NCBI RefSeq assembly: GCF_003970495.1
Contig: NZ_RXWW01000041.1
Coordinates: 5,515 to 39,193, forward strand
Source: Staphylococcus pasteuri
GTDB taxonomy: Bacteria; Bacillota; Bacilli; Staphylococcales; Staphylococcaceae
DNA: 33,679 bases
Direction of reading: 5' to 3'
Part shown: in pieces, positions 1 to 9,732 of the stretch
Position numbering within the stretch: the first letter of the stretch is position 1
Layout of the letters: each line of letters opens with the position of its first letter
The notes under the pieces: generated by a model
Seen by the model: the letters and a program-made list of their open reading frames with translations, nothing else
Database searches by the model: none
Told to the model about the DNA's origin: nothing
Translations under genes and position numbers: made by a program

Positions 1-1724
1 ATGCTATATAAATGCTCATAAGCACCTTTTTTATCAATTAATTGTTGGTGTGTACCCATTTCAACAATTTCACCATTTTCTATAACTACAATTTTGTCTG
101 CATGAGTAATTGTTGAAAGTCTATGTGCTACGATTAACGTCGTACGATCTTTACTTAAAACATCTAGTGCTTCTTGAATAATTGCTTCACTTTCTAAATC
201 TAATGCACTAGTAGCTTCATCTAAGATTAAAATTGGTGGATCATTTAAGAATATACGTGCAATAGATAGTCTTTGTTTTTGACCACCTGATAATTTCACG
301 CCACGTTCACCAACTTCTGTGTCGTATCCATCTTGAAGATTCATTATAAATTCATGAGCATTAGCCATTTTAGCTGCTTCAATAACTTCTTCGTCTGAAG
401 CATCAGGTCGGCCTAGTAGAATGTTCTCCTTAACCGTATCGGAAAATAAGATATTATCTTGTTGAACTAAACCAATTTGATTTCTTAGGCTACCTGTTAA
501 GAAATCTTTAACATTGTGGTTATCAACAAGAATTTCTCCTTCTGTAACATCATAAAACCGAGGTATTAAATTAATAAGTGTTGACTTACCTCCACCACTC
601 ATTCCTACGAAGGCAACGGTCTCACCTTTATGAATAGTCAAATTAATATCTTTTAAAATGTCTTGTTCATTTTCATTATATTTGAACCCAACATGTTTTA
701 ATTCAATTTGACCATTTTTAATTTCGATTGGTTGAGCGCCAATACCATTTTTTATGTCATAATCTTCATCTATTAATTGGAAGACACGATCCATTGACGC
801 AAAGCTTTGAGTTAATGTTGTAAAAGAAGATACTAATCGTCTTAAAGGACCGAATAATTGTTCTAAATAACCAACGAATGCAGCTAATGTCCCTACTGTA
901 ATAGAACCACTTATTGCTAAGTAAGCACCGACACCAATGACAATAATTGGGCCTATATCTGTCACAGTATTAATTGCAGCAAAAGAATATGCATTCCATC
1001 TCGTATGTTGAAATGCTTTTTGTAAAAAGTTTTTATTACGGTGATCGAAATTACCCGCTTCATTATCTTCAATTGCAAAGCTTTTAATAACAGACATTCC
1101 TTGTACACGTTCATGTAAAAATCCTTGAACTTCTGCTAAAGCTTGAGATCTTACTCTTGTTAATTTTCTTAAACGTCCAAAGAAGAAATAAACCGTTAAG
1201 ATATAGAATGGGAAAATAAATAATGCAGCAAAAGTCAGTTTAACATCAAGGAAGAACATAATTGTTAATGCTATTATTATTGTTATGCAATCAAGCCAAA
1301 TATTCATTAATCCTGTTAAAATAAAATCTTTTGTTTGTTCCACATCATTAATCACTCGTGAAATAACTTGCCCTACTTGGTTATTAGCATAGAAACGTGC
1401 ACTCAATGCTTGTAAGTGATTATAAAGTTGCTTTCTTATATCATATAATATTTTATTACTTGTCCATTGAGCTAGATATTGTCTTATAAATTCAATTGGT
1501 GGTCTAACAATTAAAAAGATAAATAGGGCAATACCTATAACTATGGCTAGGTGTGAGTATTTTTCGCTATCACTAAGTGAATGATTATTGATAACACCAT
1601 CTATTGCATATTTAATAAGCAATGGAATTAACATTGGAATACCAAATTTAATAATACCAACTATAATAGTAGCAATAATACGATATTTATATGGTTTAAC
1701 AAACTTTAAATATCGTTTAATCAT
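1..1724 (-). CDS. Sav1866-type multidrug ABC exporter (3' end cut by window edge)
   Basis: A half-size ABC exporter that fuses a six-helix transmembrane domain to a nucleotide-binding domain and works as a homodimer in the membrane; the family is linked to export of drugs and lipophilic compounds. The ATG at 1722-1724 opens a frame that stays open for 574 codons to the window edge, beginning [16 protein letters not shown] as in S. aureus Sav1866. The Walker A segment [10 protein letters not shown] is read at about 581-612, the LSGGQ signature near 275-292 and the Walker B/D-loop [10 protein letters not shown] near 195-238. Sav1866 is 578 residues, so only about four C-terminal codons and the stop are missing. 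All ATPase motifs look intact, in contrast to the TagH-like gene at 5893-7401. Substrate is unknown from sequence. Confidence 0.95.
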   Translation of the reverse strand, partial: MIKRYLKFVKPYKYRIIATIIVGIIKFGIPMLIPLLIKYAIDGVINNHSLSDSEKYSHLAIVIGIALFIFLIVRPPIEFIRQYLAQWTSNKILYDIRKQLYNHLQALSARFYANNQVGQVISRVINDVEQTKDFILTGLMNIWLDCITIIIALTIMFFLDVKLTFAALFIFPFYILTVYFFFGRLRKLTRVRSQALAEVQGFLHERVQGMSVIKSFAIEDNEAGNFDHRNKNFLQKAFQHTRWNAYSFAAINTVTDIGPIIVIGVGAYLAISGSITVGTLAAFVGYLEQLFGPLRRLVSSFTTLTQSFASMDRVFQLIDEDYDIKNGIGAQPIEIKNGQIELKHVGFKYNENEQDILKDINLTIHKGETVAFVGMSGGGKSTLINLIPRFYDVTEGEILVDNHNVKDFLTGSLRNQIGLVQQDNILFSDTVKENILLGRPDASDEEVIEAAKMANAHEFIMNLQDGYDTEVGERGVKLSGGQKQRLSIARIFLNDPPILILDEATSALDLESEAIIQEALDVLSKDRTTLIVAHRLSTITHADKIVVIENGEIVEMGTHQQLIDKKGAYEHLYS

Positions 1725-1776
1725 TATTTTAATCCCCCCATATAATATTTTTTAAATTGATCTTTTTAAAATTGAA

Positions 1777-1893
1777 CAGAGGTTGGATATGATGAATCGC
1801 CTTGGAATATCATTTCAATTAATCATTAGTATCCATAAGCTAATAATTAATTAAATTATTCCGCAACAATTGACTAACATATCTCAACCTCTG
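1777..1893. repeat. Long nested inverted repeat in the Sav1866-ntdp intergenic gap
   Basis: The gap 1725-2024 holds no credible gene. Outer arms CAGAGGTTGGATATG (1777-1791) and CATATCTCAACCTCTG (1878-1893) are near-perfect inverted repeats, and an inner stem pairs an ATTAATCATTAG-like arm with CTAATAATTAATT. Together they can fold into a structure of about 117 nt. There is no clear T-run, so it may be an intergenic repeat rather than a terminator. Confidence 0.6.
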
Positions 1894-2024
1894 ATTGATA
1901 CGATTAACAAATATAATTTTAGTTAATAGAGATTGTTTTATCTAAACTATCAATGTTTATTTAATTAAATCAATGCAACATTGAATAATATAAACCATCT
2001 CATATCGTTTTACATCTAATTTGC

Positions 2025-2603
<579 letters not shown>

Positions 2604-2722
2604 TTATATCATATTTTCAAACTACTTCTGTACTTTCACGCCATTAAATTTAAGTATTAGTTAGATTTTATTGGATTATAAATAAGTAAAATGATTTATT
2701 ATAATTTCTGTTTTGAAGAAAC

Positions 2723-3766
2723 CTATCCTTCAATAAATCTATATATTTTATCCATTGATACTGGAAATGAATAATCATCTCGATTAGATAAATCAAACCA
2801 AACCATATTATCAGGTAAAACCTTTTCATTTATATCTATAGTTTCAGGCACACTATAGACTTTAATATTCCAAGTTAAGTGTGTAAATTGATGTTTTAAT
2901 TTAAATATATGTTCTGGTAAAGGTTCTATGTCATGTTTTAGTTTATGAGATATTTCTGAAATAGCATTAGAGGCTTCAAACATTGGAAATTCCCACATAC
3001 CATTCAATAACCTTTCCTGTCTTTTTTCTAATAAATATTGTCCTTTATGATTTCGAATTAAAAAGACACTTTGTTCAATGGTTTTCTTTTTAATATTTTT
3101 GGTTTTAACTGGTAAATCTAATACTGTTCCTTTATCAAAGGCTTCACAATTTTCTTGAACTGGACAAAACATACAGAGTGGATTTTTAGGTGTACAGATA
3201 AGCGCACCTAATTCCATTATTGATTGGTTAAACGTTCCAGCTTCCTCTTGAACATAAGGTAATAACTGTTGTTCAAATGTTTTACGTGTAGATTGGAGCT
3301 TTATATCACTGCTATCATTATTTAATCTTGACCATACTCTAAAAACATTACCATCAACTGTAGGGAGTGGATGGTCAAAGGCTATACTCATTACTGCTGC
3401 TTGAGTATATGGTCCGACACCTTTTAAAGATTTAAAATTTTCAGGATCAGATGGAACTATTCCATTATAATCATGTTGTACTTCTTTGACTGCATGATGA
3501 AAGTTTCTTGCTCGACTATAATAACCAAGTCCTTCCCAATATTTGAGTACTTCATCCTCATTTGCTTCGCTCAAATCGGCTATTGTAGGAAAACGATGAG
3601 TGAATATATCATAATAATCTATAACTGTTTTGACTTGGGTTTGTTGTAACATAACTTCACTTAACCATATATAATAAGGATTAGTAGTCTCTCTCCAAGG
3701 CATTGAACGTTGATTGTTATTAAACCAATGTACAATATTATCTTTGAAATTTTCTTCTAAATACAT
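2723..3766 (-). CDS. mutY: A/G-specific adenine DNA glycosylase MutY
   Basis: Removes adenine mispaired with 8-oxoguanine, so preventing G:C to T:A changes. The 347-residue product has the full MutY layout: catalytic Glu37 in WLSEVMLQQTQV, helix-hairpin-helix LKGVGPYTQAA (about 114-124), catalytic Asp138 in PTVDGNVFRVW, and a [4Fe-4S] loop with Cys191, Cys198, Cys201 and Cys207 in the expected C-x6-C-x2-C-x5-C spacing. The C-terminal third (about 230-347) is the NUDIX-like domain that reads the 8-oxoG strand, with the segment LLEKRQERLLNGMWEFP. The ATG follows a purine-rich AGGAAGGGA site. The gene is divergent from yfhP. Nothing looks damaged. Confidence 0.97.
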   Translation of the reverse strand: MYLEENFKDNIVHWFNNNQRSMPWRETTNPYYIWLSEVMLQQTQVKTVIDYYDIFTHRFPTIADLSEANEDEVLKYWEGLGYYSRARNFHHAVKEVQHDYNGIVPSDPENFKSLKGVGPYTQAAVMSIAFDHPLPTVDGNVFRVWSRLNNDSSDIKLQSTRKTFEQQLLPYVQEEAGTFNQSIMELGALICTPKNPLCMFCPVQENCEAFDKGTVLDLPVKTKNIKKKTIEQSVFLIRNHKGQYLLEKRQERLLNGMWEFPMFEASNAISEISHKLKHDIEPLPEHIFKLKHQFTHLTWNIKVYSVPETIDINEKVLPDNMVWFDLSNRDDYSFPVSMDKIYRFIEG

Positions 3767-3930
3767 ATATTTCCCTTCCTGAACAATGATTTAATGTTTC
3801 AATTTGATTTTAATGGATATTTTACTTACATGATAAATAAGAATAACACATTATTAATGTGAGTTGATTTTGTTATTCTAACTTTTAGATTATAATATAT
3901 TATAAATTAAGATGAAAAGAGTGAACATAA

Positions 3931-4908
3931 ATGGACACAGCCACGCACATTGTTATTGGAGTTGGACTTACTGCACTTGCAACTCAAGATCCAGCGATGT
4001 CAGGCACATTCGCGGCAAGTGCCACAACACTGATTGCAGGTTCCCTTATACCTGATGGGGATACAGTTTTAAAATTAAAAGATAATTCAACATATATTTC
4101 CCATCATAGAGGCATTACGCACTCTATTCCATTCACTATATTATGGCCAATATTAATTACATTTTTAATATTTGTTATATTTAATCACACATCCCCTTTA
4201 CATATATGGATGTGGGCACAATTAGCAGTTTTTTTACATGTGTTTGTTGATATTTTCAACTCATACGGAACACAAGCTTTAAGACCAATTACTAATAAAT
4301 GGATACAACTCGGCGTTATTAACACGTTTGATCCAATTATATTTATTATATTATGTATAGGCGTGGTGTTATGGGCACTGGGAGTACACCCGTATTTGGC
4401 ATTCTTTCCAATAATCGGTATTTTAATAATTTATTATATAATCCGATTTAAAATGCAATCTTTCTTAAAGAAACAAGCATTAAAGCAAATTAAACAAGAG
4501 CATAACCCTGTAAAAGTATTTGTAATTCCTACAATGAAATTTATGGAATGGCGTATTGCTATTCAAACAGACGAACATGATTATGTTGGTAGATCACATG
4601 GTCGAAATATTGTTTTTAGTGATAAAGTTAAACGTCAACATTTATCTATCGACTCATTATTATGGAAAGTTAAAAGTAATAAAGATATAAGAACATTTTT
4701 AAACTTTTCTTCTATATATCGTTGGCAAACAACGCCATTAGATGATGGTTCTACAGAAATTCGATTAATGGATTTAAGATATTTAAATAATGATCATTAT
4801 GCATTTGTTGCTATTGCCCATCTAACATCTCAAAATGAAATAGATCATTCTTATATTGGTTGGGTATTTAGTGAAGACAAATTACAACGTAAATTATTCG
4901 CAAAATAA
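3931..4908 (+). CDS. YfhP/DUF457-type membrane metal-dependent hydrolase
   Basis: A 325-residue membrane protein of the DUF457 family (YdjM/YfhP), often annotated as LexA-binding inner-membrane-associated putative hydrolase; its reaction is not established. The likely metal site is spread over the N-terminal half: His6 in THIVIG, Asp42 and Asp44 in PDGDT, His58-His59 with RGITHS (His64), and HVFVDIFNSYG (His103, Asp107, Asn110). Hydrophobic helices fall at about 65-85, 92-108, 132-150 and 152-172, then a soluble tail of about 150 residues with many charged groups. It stands alone on the plus strand, divergent from mutY, and ends in a long hairpin. In Bacillus the homologue lies near mutY (yfhQ), which fits this order. 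Function beyond the family label is unknown. Confidence 0.85.
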   Translation: MDTATHIVIGVGLTALATQDPAMSGTFAASATTLIAGSLIPDGDTVLKLKDNSTYISHHRGITHSIPFTILWPILITFLIFVIFNHTSPLHIWMWAQLAVFLHVFVDIFNSYGTQALRPITNKWIQLGVINTFDPIIFIILCIGVVLWALGVHPYLAFFPIIGILIIYYIIRFKMQSFLKKQALKQIKQEHNPVKVFVIPTMKFMEWRIAIQTDEHDYVGRSHGRNIVFSDKVKRQHLSIDSLLWKVKSNKDIRTFLNFSSIYRWQTTPLDDGSTEIRLMDLRYLNNDHYAFVAIAHLTSQNEIDHSYIGWVFSEDKLQRKLFAK

Positions 4909-4912
4909 TAAT

Positions 4913-5011
4913 AGCCAAGGTTCAAGGACATGTAATAATGTAATCCTTAAAAGTAAACTGCTTAAGTTAACTTGATGGATATGCAAAATACATGAGTCCT
5001 ATACCTTGGCT
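4913..5011. terminator. Extended hairpin terminator between yfhP and the TagG-like gene
   Basis: AGCCAAGGT near 4913 pairs with ACCTTGGCT (5003-5011), and a second helix GGACATG / CATGAGTCC continues inside it. The plus-strand side ends in TTTTTAT. The arms are about 80 bases apart, much longer than a usual intrinsic terminator. It separates two convergent genes and probably ends yfhP. Confidence 0.75.
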
Positions 5012-5020
5012 TTTTATATT

Positions 5021-5884
5021 TTAATTATTATTTTTATCAATTTCACTATTGTCACTATCTTTTATATGATTAGCATTACTTAAAAAATGATTAGATTGAA
5101 TAGTTGATTGTGTATTTTTATTTTTATTTCTATATTTAGCATGAGATACAAAATGAGATAACGCAAAATTAATTAAACATAATATCAAGATGAAACATAA
5201 TATATATAAATGATATGGTATATTAGCTAGACTTACTCTGCCAAACAACACTGATTGCGCTAAACCATTAGTTACATAATAAAATGGATTTAACATCAAT
5301 ACATGTCCAATCATTGTCAAATGTGTTTTAGGAACATAAATAATTGGTACTAAAATAAATTCTATAACACAAAATATATAAAAATATATATCCGCTTTAT
5401 GATTTAAGATTTTTACTAAACCAAATAACACTGATAGTAAACAATTTAACACTATTGTTACTAACATAAAATATATTGTAGCTAGTAATGAACTTTCAAA
5501 ATTAATTGGTTTCCATATTGCAATAATTGTCATTAATACAAATAGTAAAATACCTCCAGCAATTGTAGTAACTACTATGGGTGTTACTGGGGATATTTTA
5601 AACGATTTAGTAATCATATAATCTTTAGCGTATATTTTATAACATAAAAATAAGCTGAGGACGATATACCCATATGCTAATAAAGTTAAAAGTCTATATA
5701 ACCATACACCTTGTATCATTTCTGTTGCGTTTGTCACCTTGAAAAATATTTCTACCGCAAATATTAAGACTAACCCAACTATAAAACTTACCGTAAACCA
5801 TTTCCATAAGTTTTTAACATGTTTTAAAGAATAATTTAAAACGTGTGGTAAATTTTTAAAATAAATAATTATACTATCGATCAT
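5021..5884 (-). CDS. TagG-like ABC-2 membrane permease (paralogue)
   Basis: A 287-residue membrane protein with about six hydrophobic helices (roughly 33-50, 63-83, 100-123, 133-158, 166-182, 218-241) and a charged, Asn/Ser-rich C-terminal tail. The segment around 180-205, PIIYVPKTHL...LNPFYYVTNGLAQSVL, resembles the equivalent part of TagG, the wall teichoic acid exporter permease (family knowledge, matched by eye). It starts eight bases after the stop of the TagH-like gene at 5893-7401, so the two are almost certainly co-translated partners. The true staphylococcal TagG is encoded elsewhere in these genomes, so this is a second, divergent pair. The substrate is unknown. It ends at the shared hairpin with yfhP. 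Confidence 0.75.
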   Translation of the reverse strand: MIDSIIIYFKNLPHVLNYSLKHVKNLWKWFTVSFIVGLVLIFAVEIFFKVTNATEMIQGVWLYRLLTLLAYGYIVLSLFLCYKIYAKDYMITKSFKISPVTPIVVTTIAGGILLFVLMTIIAIWKPINFESSLLATIYFMLVTIVLNCLLSVLFGLVKILNHKADIYFYIFCVIEFILVPIIYVPKTHLTMIGHVLMLNPFYYVTNGLAQSVLFGRVSLANIPYHLYILCFILILCLINFALSHFVSHAKYRNKNKNTQSTIQSNHFLSNANHIKDSDNSEIDKNNN

Positions 5885-5892
5885 ACTTACAC

Positions 5893-7401
5893 CTACAATT
5901 CAATATATATCCACTTATTATCTTTCATATCGGCAATAAAGTATCCATCACCAGATTTACAAATCCAAACATCTTTATTAATGTTGAATTTATCTTTCAA
6001 TTCACTTTTATTAACAATAGGCATTACAAAACCGTTTAACTGATCATCATCATTAAAAATCATCTTAATCGGTTGAGAAGTTACATTAGCAACAAAACGA
6101 TTATCTTCTTCAGGTACTAGTGATTTTTTTACTGTATCGTGGTCTTTGTGTAAATGACTATTGAAGTATTCTACATACTTACTATAGTTGGATTTAATAT
6201 ATGGAGATAAAGTTTTGAAACTATGCTTTTCATACAAACCAGCTGGATTAAAATACTCTAGTTTACTTTTAGCTACGGTATAATTTTTTCCACTTTCATT
6301 TAATCGATAATTTTTACTATTTTCTCCATCAATAGTAACGACACTATATTTAGGTAATGTTAGATTATTTGAACCTGAAATTTTAACGCTTCCTTTTAAT
6401 GCTATTCCATAAGCTAATTTATTTTCATATGTATCTTTAGTTTGTGTTTGAAGTGGAGTTTGATTCCCCGCTGAGATATTTATTATTCCTAAATTATTAA
6501 ATAAAAGAATGCCCATAAGTGCTAATCCAATTATAAAACTGGTCATTAAAGTCCAAAATCTTACCAAAAATATTGGTGGTTTGGCATGATTATAGCGTTC
6601 AATTCTTTTAAAATTATAAGTCATCTCAGGCATTCTTGTTCGACTTTTTTTCCAATCAAGATCAAATGATGAAAGTTCTTCTTTTGATTCAATACTTTTT
6701 CGGTCTCTTTCATGATCTTTAAATACAGGAATTACTTGTTTAAGAGACCCTTCCATACGAATCTGTCCGTGTGAGACCCAAGTAATATAGTTACTCACTT
6801 GTTCTATTTTATCAACGTCATCATCAATAAAAACAATCGTTTGGTTATGATTGATATAATCATTTGATAGCTCTATCGCTCGATTTGTAAAAGATTCATC
6901 TAAATATTGAAGAACATGATTCAAAATAATGATATTGGATTTAGATGATCTGGCTATACTTAGTAGTAAATGAGCAAATTCTTGTTTGGTTAATTGTGAA
7001 ACGAGTTGTTTTTCATCTAAATGGGCATATTGAATGACTTGATCGTATTTATAATCAGAGACTTTATATGGAAATAGTTCAACAATGTGCTTAACGTAAT
7101 CTTTCACAGTTTGGTTTACAATTTTTCGGTCTTCAATATCTCCATAATATACATGATCACTTTGAACTAATTTTCCTTTATCAGGGTGAATAGATCCTGA
7201 TAATAATCTACCTATTAATTTTTTAGAAGAACCTGGTTCACCGATAATACCTAAGGCCTCACCTTGATAAATATGTAGTGAGACATTATTTAAATCAATA
7301 TCTTCAGCGGCGTATCCAAAAGGTAAGTACCATTTTTTAGTTTTTTTATTTCTATAATAATGAGTAACTTTAAGTAACTTTAAAACGATTGAACTTCCCA
7401 T
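5893..7401 (-). CDS. TagH-like ABC protein with degenerate ATPase motifs and an outer domain
   Basis: An intact 502-residue protein laid out like Bacillus TagH: a nucleotide-binding-type domain (about 5-225), one membrane helix (about 278-301) and an extracytoplasmic region of about 200 residues with SH3-like character. The fold is recognisable, but catalytic signatures are lost. Walker A reads GEPGSSKK (54-61) instead of GxxGxGK[ST]; the Walker B aspartate and catalytic glutamate are Asn161-His162; the LSGGQ region is LTKQE (137-141); and the switch histidine is replaced in FIDDDVDK (Asp194). It should therefore bind or hydrolyse ATP poorly or not at all (inference). It lies 14 bases after yfhH and 8 before its permease. 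It may act as a structural or regulatory partner rather than a motor. SD AAGGATG precedes the ATG. Confidence 0.8.
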   Translation of the reverse strand: MGSSIVLKLLKVTHYYRNKKTKKWYLPFGYAAEDIDLNNVSLHIYQGEALGIIGEPGSSKKLIGRLLSGSIHPDKGKLVQSDHVYYGDIEDRKIVNQTVKDYVKHIVELFPYKVSDYKYDQVIQYAHLDEKQLVSQLTKQEFAHLLLSIARSSKSNIIILNHVLQYLDESFTNRAIELSNDYINHNQTIVFIDDDVDKIEQVSNYITWVSHGQIRMEGSLKQVIPVFKDHERDRKSIESKEELSSFDLDWKKSRTRMPEMTYNFKRIERYNHAKPPIFLVRFWTLMTSFIIGLALMGILLFNNLGIINISAGNQTPLQTQTKDTYENKLAYGIALKGSVKISGSNNLTLPKYSVVTIDGENSKNYRLNESGKNYTVAKSKLEYFNPAGLYEKHSFKTLSPYIKSNYSKYVEYFNSHLHKDHDTVKKSLVPEEDNRFVANVTSQPIKMIFNDDDQLNGFVMPIVNKSELKDKFNINKDVWICKSGDGYFIADMKDNKWIYIEL

Positions 7402-7415
7402 TTCTTTTCATCCTT

Positions 7416-7730
7416 CTATAATTTTAATAATGCAATTGGTAAACCTTCTTCGGGTTCGCTACTTTTAATTCTAAATCCCCAAGCGAATATACCTTTTAAT
7501 CTTTCCACTTTAAAATATTGATCACTGCCATCATTTAATTGATAGATTCTGCCTAATTCAATTTTATTACGATCAACTAAATAACTTTCAGCTACAATTA
7601 CTTTACTTTGATAAACGTCATATTCATTCAAAATACCGTTCATTTCTGCTTTTCTCATTTTTTCTTTATAAGTTTGTATTTCATGTCTTAATTCTGGCTC
7701 AGACATTTCACTCAATTTCTTCTGTTCCAT
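7416..7730 (-). CDS. YfhH family protein (DUF1811)
   Basis: A small cytosolic protein of about 104 residues of the YfhH/DUF1811 family, with no known activity. The N-terminal half (about 1-55) is charged and helical ([20 protein letters not shown]), and the C-terminal half is a compact beta domain ([10 protein letters not shown] ... GIFAWGFRI). The start is uncertain: the ATG at 7728-7730 is chosen, and a GTG at 7742 would add four residues. Either way the gene begins inside the 3' end of recX, giving an overlap of about 23 bases or more, which suggests translational coupling. It is followed after 14 bases by the TagH-like gene, so it lies in the middle of a four-gene operon. Confidence 0.8.
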   Translation of the reverse strand: MEQKKLSEMSEPELRHEIQTYKEKMRKAEMNGILNEYDVYQSKVIVAESYLVDRNKIELGRIYQLNDGSDQYFKVERLKGIFAWGFRIKSSEPEEGLPIALLKL

Positions 7731-8526
7731 TTTCGATACCACTTTCTTCTAATTTAGATTTAATTTTATCATATTTATAGCCTTTTCTCATAAGCGTTTC
7801 TATCGTTTTTCTTACTAGTTGTTGCCCTTCATATTTTCTTTGATGCTTTTGATATGTTTTTTCTAAATCAGTTTGTAACATATCGTCAAGTTGTTCTTCG
7901 TCCTGTGAAAAATCAAGTTCATCCATGGCTTGTTTGATTTTTTCTATCGTAAATCCTTTTTGCATTAAAGCAGTCATTGTTTTTTGTTTAACTTTTGAAG
8001 TTGGACCTTTTTTAGTTTTAATTACTTTACTCGCTACTTTGATGATATCTTCCATTGGTTGTTGTTCTATGTATAGAGCAGTATATTCATCTATAATATT
8101 AGTTTCAATACCAGCTTGATACAATTTTTGTTTATAAGTTTCAGGTCCCTTATCCGTTGTATTGATCATAGTGTTTTTCAAACTTTCAGCATAATCATAA
8201 TGATCTATTAATTTTTCTTGGTAACAATAATCTATCACTTGTTGCAGCGCTTCTTCAGAAATATCATTTTTTATTAAATGTTGACGTACTTCTCTTTCAG
8301 TACGCTTTCTAAATGAAAGATATTGAATTGCTATATTTAAACCTCTTCGATAATGGTCATATTTTTGAATCTGCTCCATTTCTGCAGCTTCTAGTACTTG
8401 ATCTTTCTTTAAATTAAATTTAACAAGTGTATCAATATCTATTCCCATCTCAAATTGATTATCGAGATATAGATTAAAACGTTCTTTGTTCTTCTTTTGT
8501 ACTTCTAATTTAGTGATTTTAGGCAT
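7708..8526 (-). CDS. recX: Recombination regulator RecX
   Basis: RecX binds RecA filaments and limits recombinase and co-protease activity. The 272-residue product is built of repeated three-helix RecX modules, visible as repeated patterns such as [27 protein letters not shown], then [16 protein letters not shown] and [22 protein letters not shown]. This long form is typical of Firmicutes. The frame is open upstream to 8595, but the ATG at 8524-8526 is preceded by a strong GAGGAGGTG site and gives the usual [14 protein letters not shown] start. It leads the operon recX-yfhH-tagH-like-tagG-like and is not next to recA. No LexA-type box was seen upstream. Confidence 0.93.
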   Translation of the reverse strand: MPKITKLEVQKKNKERFNLYLDNQFEMGIDIDTLVKFNLKKDQVLEAAEMEQIQKYDHYRRGLNIAIQYLSFRKRTEREVRQHLIKNDISEEALQQVIDYCYQEKLIDHYDYAESLKNTMINTTDKGPETYKQKLYQAGIETNIIDEYTALYIEQQPMEDIIKVASKVIKTKKGPTSKVKQKTMTALMQKGFTIEKIKQAMDELDFSQDEEQLDDMLQTDLEKTYQKHQRKYEGQQLVRKTIETLMRKGYKYDKIKSKLEESGIENGTEEIE

Positions 8527-8613
8527 GATACACCTCCTCATAAACATTGTATATATCATATTATGACATAGTTCAATCATTAGCAATAAAGTCACGCTTT
8601 ATAAAAATAAAAC

Positions 8614-8687
8614 CCCTATCATATTTACAATGTTCAACATTACATAGTTACTGTAATTTATTCGTACTAACATTGCATATGATAGGG
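8614..8687 (-). terminator. Terminator downstream of sgtB
   Basis: CCCTATCATAT (8614-8624) pairs perfectly with ATATGATAGGG (8677-8687), extended inward by CAATGTT / AACATTG. On the minus strand the hairpin is followed by TTTTATTTTTAT. It lies seven bases past the sgtB stop and isolates sgtB from recX. Confidence 0.9.
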
Positions 8688-8693
8688 TAATTG

Positions 8694-9503
8694 TTATTGA
8701 CCTAGTTGGGCCATTGCTTCCTCATATTGGTCATCGGATATATAATCAAGTTGTTTCATTTTTTCTAAATTGGTTTTAACTCTATTCGTAAAATTATCTG
8801 ACATGTCATCAATATTATATACACTTGGCGCATTAACTTTGCTTGCTAAAATTGCGCTTTGTAATACACTAATTGTATTCAAATTTTGATTGTTTTTATT
8901 AGTTGTTGCGCCGAAGTAATGATTTGCTGCACCTTCAACAGTATATTGATTATCTCCAAAATATATATTATTTAAATAAAAACTAAGTATCTGATTTTTA
9001 TCATATTGTTTTTCTACTTTATGTGCTACAAACAGTTCTTTTACTTTTCTTGTGAATGAACGTTCGTTGTCATAATAATAATTTTTAACAACTTGTTGTG
9101 TTATTGTACTACCACCTTGAACATCATGATCACTCAAAGTAGAAAATAAAGCTCTTGTTGTTCCTTTAAAATCAAAGCCATGGTGTTTATAAAATCTTTC
9201 ATCTTCTAATGAAATAAAAGCACCTCTGACATATTTTGGCATTTGATCTGCCGAAACATAATCACTTTTATTTTCAATCGATTTTAAATCGTCTACATTA
9301 GCTCTCGATGATAAAAAAAACATTAATCCTAAGAATAATACTAATATAATCGCTAATGTAATAAGTATTTTTAAAAAGATACGTTTACTTTTCTTTTTTT
9401 TAGGTGGTTTCCCTATTGGTTGATAATAAGTATTATAGTGAGGTTCACGCATATCTCGTTGAGGGAATTCATTAGATTGTGCATATCTGTCGCTTCTTTT
9501 CAT
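8694..9503 (-). CDS. sgtB: Monofunctional peptidoglycan glycosyltransferase SgtB
   Basis: Polymerises lipid II into glycan strands at the outer face of the membrane without a transpeptidase domain. The 269-residue product has a basic cytoplasmic tail ([10 protein letters not shown], 32-41), one membrane anchor (about 43-64) and a GT51 domain. The key motifs are intact: [10 protein letters not shown] with catalytic Glu100, [12 protein letters not shown] (130-141), RKVKE with the second glutamate Glu156, and [12 protein letters not shown]. The ATG follows AAAGGAG. In S. aureus sgtB belongs to the VraSR cell-wall stress regulon (known), and here it shares the window with vraUTSR. A perfect dyad overlaps its predicted -10 region. 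It appears monocistronic with its own terminator. Confidence 0.95.
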   Translation of the reverse strand: MKRSDRYAQSNEFPQRDMREPHYNTYYQPIGKPPKKKKSKRIFLKILITLAIILVLFLGLMFFLSSRANVDDLKSIENKSDYVSADQMPKYVRGAFISLEDERFYKHHGFDFKGTTRALFSTLSDHDVQGGSTITQQVVKNYYYDNERSFTRKVKELFVAHKVEKQYDKNQILSFYLNNIYFGDNQYTVEGAANHYFGATTNKNNQNLNTISVLQSAILASKVNAPSVYNIDDMSDNFTNRVKTNLEKMKQLDYISDDQYEEAMAQLGQ

Positions 9504-9521
9504 GCATTTACTCCTTTACTC

Positions 9522-9546
9522 AAACTCACTGTTATAATGTGAGTTT
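9522..9546 (-). promoter_or_regulatory. Perfect 8-bp dyad at the sgtB promoter
   Basis: AAACTCAC (9522-9529) and GTGAGTTT (9539-9546) form a perfect inverted repeat with a 9-base spacer that contains a minus-strand -10-like TATAAC. It lies 20-43 bases upstream of the sgtB start codon. It could be an operator or a hairpin in the mRNA leader; no protein is assigned. Confidence 0.5.
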
Positions 9547-9673
9547 ACCAGTAGTTGAAACCATTAGCTATAGTTTATAGTAAAAATCAGTCCCAAGGTG
9601 TACATATTTGACTATTATTTAATATATACAATTCACTCATTTATTACTTCCATATCAACTTTTACAAATAAAA

Positions 9674-9704
9674 AAGACTTATTGAACTAAATCAATAAGC
9701 CTTT
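9674..9704 (-). terminator. Terminator of the DJ-1/PfpI gene
   Basis: On the minus strand, AAAGGCTTATTGA pairs with TCAATAAGTCTTT through a five-base loop and runs into a T-rich tail (TTTTTTATTTG). It lies about 29 bases past the stop at 9733. Confidence 0.9.
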
Positions 9705-9732
9705 AGATTTAATGTTTTATACTAAACAATCA

